Below, piece by piece: positions 22,341 through 25,207 of a DNA stretch of 25,207 nt (position 1 is its first letter; every line of letters starts with the position of its first letter). The DNA comes from Lachnospiraceae bacterium. GTDB lineage: Bacteria > Bacillota > Clostridia > Lachnospirales > Lachnospiraceae. The stretch spans positions 1-25,207 of the forward strand of contig JAILJL010000061.1 of NCBI GenBank assembly GCA_024694785.1, in the 5' to 3' direction. Under the pieces are notes generated by a model, which saw only the letters and a program-made list of their open reading frames with translations, had not been told where the DNA came from and searched no databases. The position numbers were made by a program, and so were the translations under genes.

Positions 22341-25207
22341 TTATTTAGCTGTTGCCTTAAGATTTGTACTATAAGCTCCGTATACGAACTTGCCTGCAGA
22401 ATCAATTCTGTATGCACGAACCTTAACGAAGTATGTACCCTTTGACTGTAAGTTTGTAAGATATGCAACGTTCTTTGTCTGTGTAAACGTTGTCCAATTT
22501 ACACCATCCATAGAATAGCTAAACTCATATCCGTCAACCTTAGTTGCCGGCTTCTTAGCTGTTACTGTAAGACGACCTGCAGCATAAGACTTAGCTGTTA
22601 CTGTCCATACCTTACCTGTAAACACCTTAACCCAATGAGCATAAAGAGTCTTAACCTTTCCATCATAGATAGTAGTACTCTTTACACGTGTACCTTCTGT
22701 TGCAGCTGTGTACCAACCTGCAAAGAAGTATCCGTCTCTATAGATCTGTGAAGGAACATACTTAAATCCATATTCCTTACCCTGTTCTACAGTAACATTC
22801 GCACCAGTATATGTACCGCCATTAGCGTTGAATCCAACTATATTCTTAACACCTGCTACATGGATGTTAATGTTTACTCTTGCATTAGCGCCTCCACCAT
22901 ACTCAACTGCATTAAACGCACCCTTAATAGTGAATTCCTGAGCTGACTTCTTTGTAGAATCATATCCTAATACTCCAGGATACAGCTGCTCTAATGCGGT
23001 CTTTATTGTATTAGCGTTTTCGATATTAACAAATGTATCTGTCGCAAAGTTCCAAATCTTTGCAACCTTTGCAATGCCCGTTGCTCCACCTTCAAATGTA
23101 ACAACCGCATAAAGCTGGCTTAATACATAATTATAGAATGCTTCTTCTGCCATTCCATTAGGAACATCAATATCGATATCTAATGCACTTCTAATCTTTC
23201 CTGCCTCAACAGCCGGGAACTCATAAGTGATAACAACTTCCTGCGAGCTCTTGATTGCCTTAGCTGTAGCAAATTGCTTGATTCCATCTGCACAAATCAA
23301 CGCTGGTCCTGCACAATCCTCCTTAATCGGAAGAATTGTATTCCATGTAACTACTGCTGTATATCTCTTTCCAAGTTCAAATGTATCCTTATCACTGCAA
23401 TCTACGCCATTCTCATACCATGTAATATCAACAAACTCATAGTATCTAGAAGATGATTCTGAAGCTGTAAGCTTCTTAGGGATTACACAACCTGCATAAG
23501 GCTTTGTAAGATCTGACCATACCGCTTTATAACAATAAGCTGTACCTCCATTATTATAGATACTATAGCCATTTCCTGTTGCAGGGAACTCATATGTTAC
23601 ATGAATATATATTGTTCCATAGCTATCCTCTAAAAGTTCAACAGCTGTCGCTACATTACCATTTACTCTTACCTGAGGAGCTGCGCTAATCTTGTAACCA
23701 GGCTTAACAGGAACAAGTATATCAGCTGTATACTCGCATCCATAATCAAACCACTCACCGCCATAATTATATCCACTTACGATTTCAGCTTCATCAGACC
23801 AATAAAGTTCTACATTTTCAAAATCCAATGAATCCGCAAAATCCATATCGCCAGCAATGCCACGAATTGAACGCTCTACCGTTGCGTCTGCCTCAGGTGT
23901 CTGCATTGTAATAGAAACTGCACCCTGCTTTAGTTCTGTAGTAAGAGTAGACTTAGGCGCAATGTATTTATAAGTCACAGGAGAAGCAATATACATAGCA
24001 TTATAGTCTGCAGGTGTATATGCTCTAAAATAGCGGACATCATCCGGAGCAGTTACAGTCCATGTTCCTGAGGTACCTGCAACGTTCCATGCGCCATTTA
24101 CAGTATTAGTGTATTCAGACACAAGATTTCCCGCATATGGAATCACATAGTAGGAACATTCGTTTGTATATCCGTTGTAACCGCTTTGTTCGATCATCGG
24201 AGCATCCACTTTTCTAAATGCCTCTGTAGGTCTCTTTTCTGTACCATACTCTGTTGGTGCATTTACAGTGAATTTAATTATCCAACCTGCATCATCGTTG
24301 AATTCGTCAACCATGTCTTTTTCAAATCTATCGATTACTCCATATTCATCGGTTGCATTTTCATAGAAAAGCGCGTAATGAAGTGGCTTCATAGCCTTGA
24401 ATGAACCATCTTCGTTATTTCCGATATGATACTCATCCCAGTTCTCATCATCCCAAACAAGAACCGCATAATAATAGTTCGCCGGGCCATTACGGAGATC
24501 AGATTCTACAAACTTCTCTGATGGCTCCATTTCTACTAAGCTTCCACCTGATATAGTACAGATATGCCAATGGCATCTGCCCGTCTTAAGGTTAGCTATT
24601 TCTACTTCCTTCTTCTGACCGCCAAATGTAGCGAAAAAGCTCGTAGGCATTTTTGCAATGGCATCTGCAGGAGTAATGATTGTACTTGTTGCAAAATTCA
24701 TCTCCTGTATCATCTCAATTGAAGTAACACCTGTTCCCTTATAATCAAGAGGGGTTACAGCCTTAATCTTTGAAATTGTGAGTTTGCAAGTCTTACCATC
24801 CTTACTTACATCTGTGATTTTGAACTCACGTCCATCAAGCAATCCTTCAATATAAGCCTTTTCTTCTCGCATGGATTTTTCAGTTCTATCCATGTACTCA
24901 GCCTTTGTGCCATATACACTCTCTACGAGTGCAGCCCCATACACGTCTACAAGCTCATCATACTCTTCGCCTGCTTCCGTTCTCGCCTCAGCAATCTTTG
25001 CATCAGTGTAATCGGCCAACTCAAAGATATCATTATACATCTGGGCTGCCGCTTCCGGGGTGTCATCCGCGTTACCAAATCTGATTCCTGCAACTGCAGA
25101 AAGAATTGTCTCTACGCGATAGTAAGCGCCATCCGCTTCAGCCTTATTGAGAACTGGATATGAAGGGTATGTCCATGAAGCGCCATCATTCTCTGTAAAA
25201 CTCCATG
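22341..25207 (-). CDS. large secreted protein, paralogue of the 1066-residue protein (5' end beyond window)
   Basis: The frame is open to the right edge, giving at least 954 residues; an internal ATG at 25040 is not a convincing start because coding sequence continues upstream (for example NADDTPEAAAQMYNDIFELA) and no signal peptide is yet reached. The edge-proximal part is charged and helical. The middle contains at least two Ig-like modules of about 95 residues, each ending in the same YEFPA motif. Then come a segment matching the neighbouring protein (SALDIDIDVPNGMAEEAFYN), an InlB B-repeat (VGFNANGGTY, GYFFAGWYTA, KTLYAHWVK) and a C-terminal fibronectin III domain ending VRAYRIDSAGKFVYG. 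No cell-wall anchor is seen. It is upstream of the 1066-residue gene in the same direction, 79 bases away. Likely an extracellular surface or matrix protein; function unknown. Confidence 0.85.
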   Translation of the reverse strand, partial: WSFTENDGASWTYPSYPVLNKAEADGAYYRVETILSAVAGIRFGNADDTPEAAAQMYNDIFELADYTDAKIAEARTEAGEEYDELVDVYGAALVESVYGTKAEYMDRTEKSMREEKAYIEGLLDGREFKITDVSKDGKTCKLTISKIKAVTPLDYKGTGVTSIEMIQEMNFATSTIITPADAIAKMPTSFFATFGGQKKEVEIANLKTGRCHWHICTISGGSLVEMEPSEKFVESDLRNGPANYYYAVLVWDDENWDEYHIGNNEDGSFKAMKPLHYALFYENATDEYGVIDRFEKDMVDEFNDDAGWIIKFTVNAPTEYGTEKRPTEAFRKVDAPMIEQSGYNGYTNECSYYVIPYAGNLVSEYTNTVNGAWNVAGTSGTWTVTAPDDVRYFRAYTPADYNAMYIASPVTYKYIAPKSTLTTELKQGAVSITMQTPEADATVERSIRGIAGDMDFADSLDFENVELYWSDEAEIVSGYNYGGEWFDYGCEYTADILVPVKPGYKISAAPQVRVNGNVATAVELLEDSYGTIYIHVTYEFPATGNGYSIYNNGGTAYCYKAVWSDLTKPYAGCVIPKKLTASESSSRYYEFVDITWYENGVDCSDKDTFELGKRYTAVVTWNTILPIKEDCAGPALICADGIKQFATAKAIKSSQEVVITYEFPAVEAGKIRSALDIDIDVPNGMAEEAFYNYVLSQLYAVVTFEGGATGIAKVAKIWNFATDTFVNIENANTIKTALEQLYPGVLGYDSTKKSAQEFTIKGAFNAVEYGGGANARVNINIHVAGVKNIVGFNANGGTYTGANVTVEQGKEYGFKYVPSQIYRDGYFFAGWYTAATEGTRVKSTTIYDGKVKTLYAHWVKVFTGKVWTVTAKSYAAGRLTVTAKKPATKVDGYEFSYSMDGVNWTTFTQTKNVAYLTNLQSKGTYFVKVRAYRIDSAGKFVYGAYSTNLKATAK

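Overview
The window looks like chromosomal DNA of a strictly anaerobic, low-to-medium GC Firmicute. I infer the class Clostridia, probably a gut or rumen Lachnospiraceae-like bacterium. This rests on a ferredoxin-dependent 2-oxoacid oxidoreductase operon, an ECF vitamin transporter, strong AGGAGG-type ribosome binding sites, and secreted proteins built from BspA-type leucine-rich repeats, InlB B-repeats and fibronectin III domains. I see no tRNA, rRNA, CRISPR array or phage module, and no gene-free stretch longer than about 260 bases.

Layout. Bases 1-642 (minus) hold a ferredoxin subunit gene and the start of the 2-oxoacid:ferredoxin oxidoreductase alpha gene, which carries an in-frame TAG. 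A divergent LysR regulator follows (896-1876), then galE and an EamA-type exporter that overlap by one base (1912-3848, plus). A MocR-like regulator (3845-5029, minus) lacks the PLP-binding lysine and about 50 residues of the aminotransferase fold; it is divergent from an ECF transporter S component (5156-5722, plus). A three-gene minus operon follows: an RlmI-like rRNA methyltransferase, a 726-residue membrane protein ending in a NUDIX hydrolase domain, and a cut-down sigma-70-like protein (9720 down to 5766). A perfect inverted repeat lies across its likely promoter. A 96-residue plus-strand protein of unknown function sits beside it (9852-10142).

Bases 10160-15353 (minus) form a surface-polysaccharide operon. 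It encodes a membrane NDP-sugar 4,6-dehydratase of the PglF/WbpM/CapD type, an O-antigen ligase/polymerase-like membrane protein and a phospho-sugar mutase, with a good promoter upstream and a hairpin terminator downstream. From 15462 to the right edge (minus) is an extracellular-protein locus: a BspA-like LRR protein, an IS3-family transposase as one fused ORF with three N-terminal helix-turn-helix units, and two very large secreted paralogues. The second of these is cut by the window edge. The two large proteins share a C-terminal module of about 280 residues, and all three surface proteins finish in the same type of fibronectin III domain with no recognisable cell-wall anchor.

The most unusual items are the catalytically disabled MocR beside an ECF transporter, the membrane-NUDIX plus sigma-remnant operon, and the surface-protein family with its shared C-terminal domain. 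The amber codon in the oxidoreductase gene is probably a nonsense mutation or a sequencing error: six genes in the window end in TAG, so TAG is a normal stop here.
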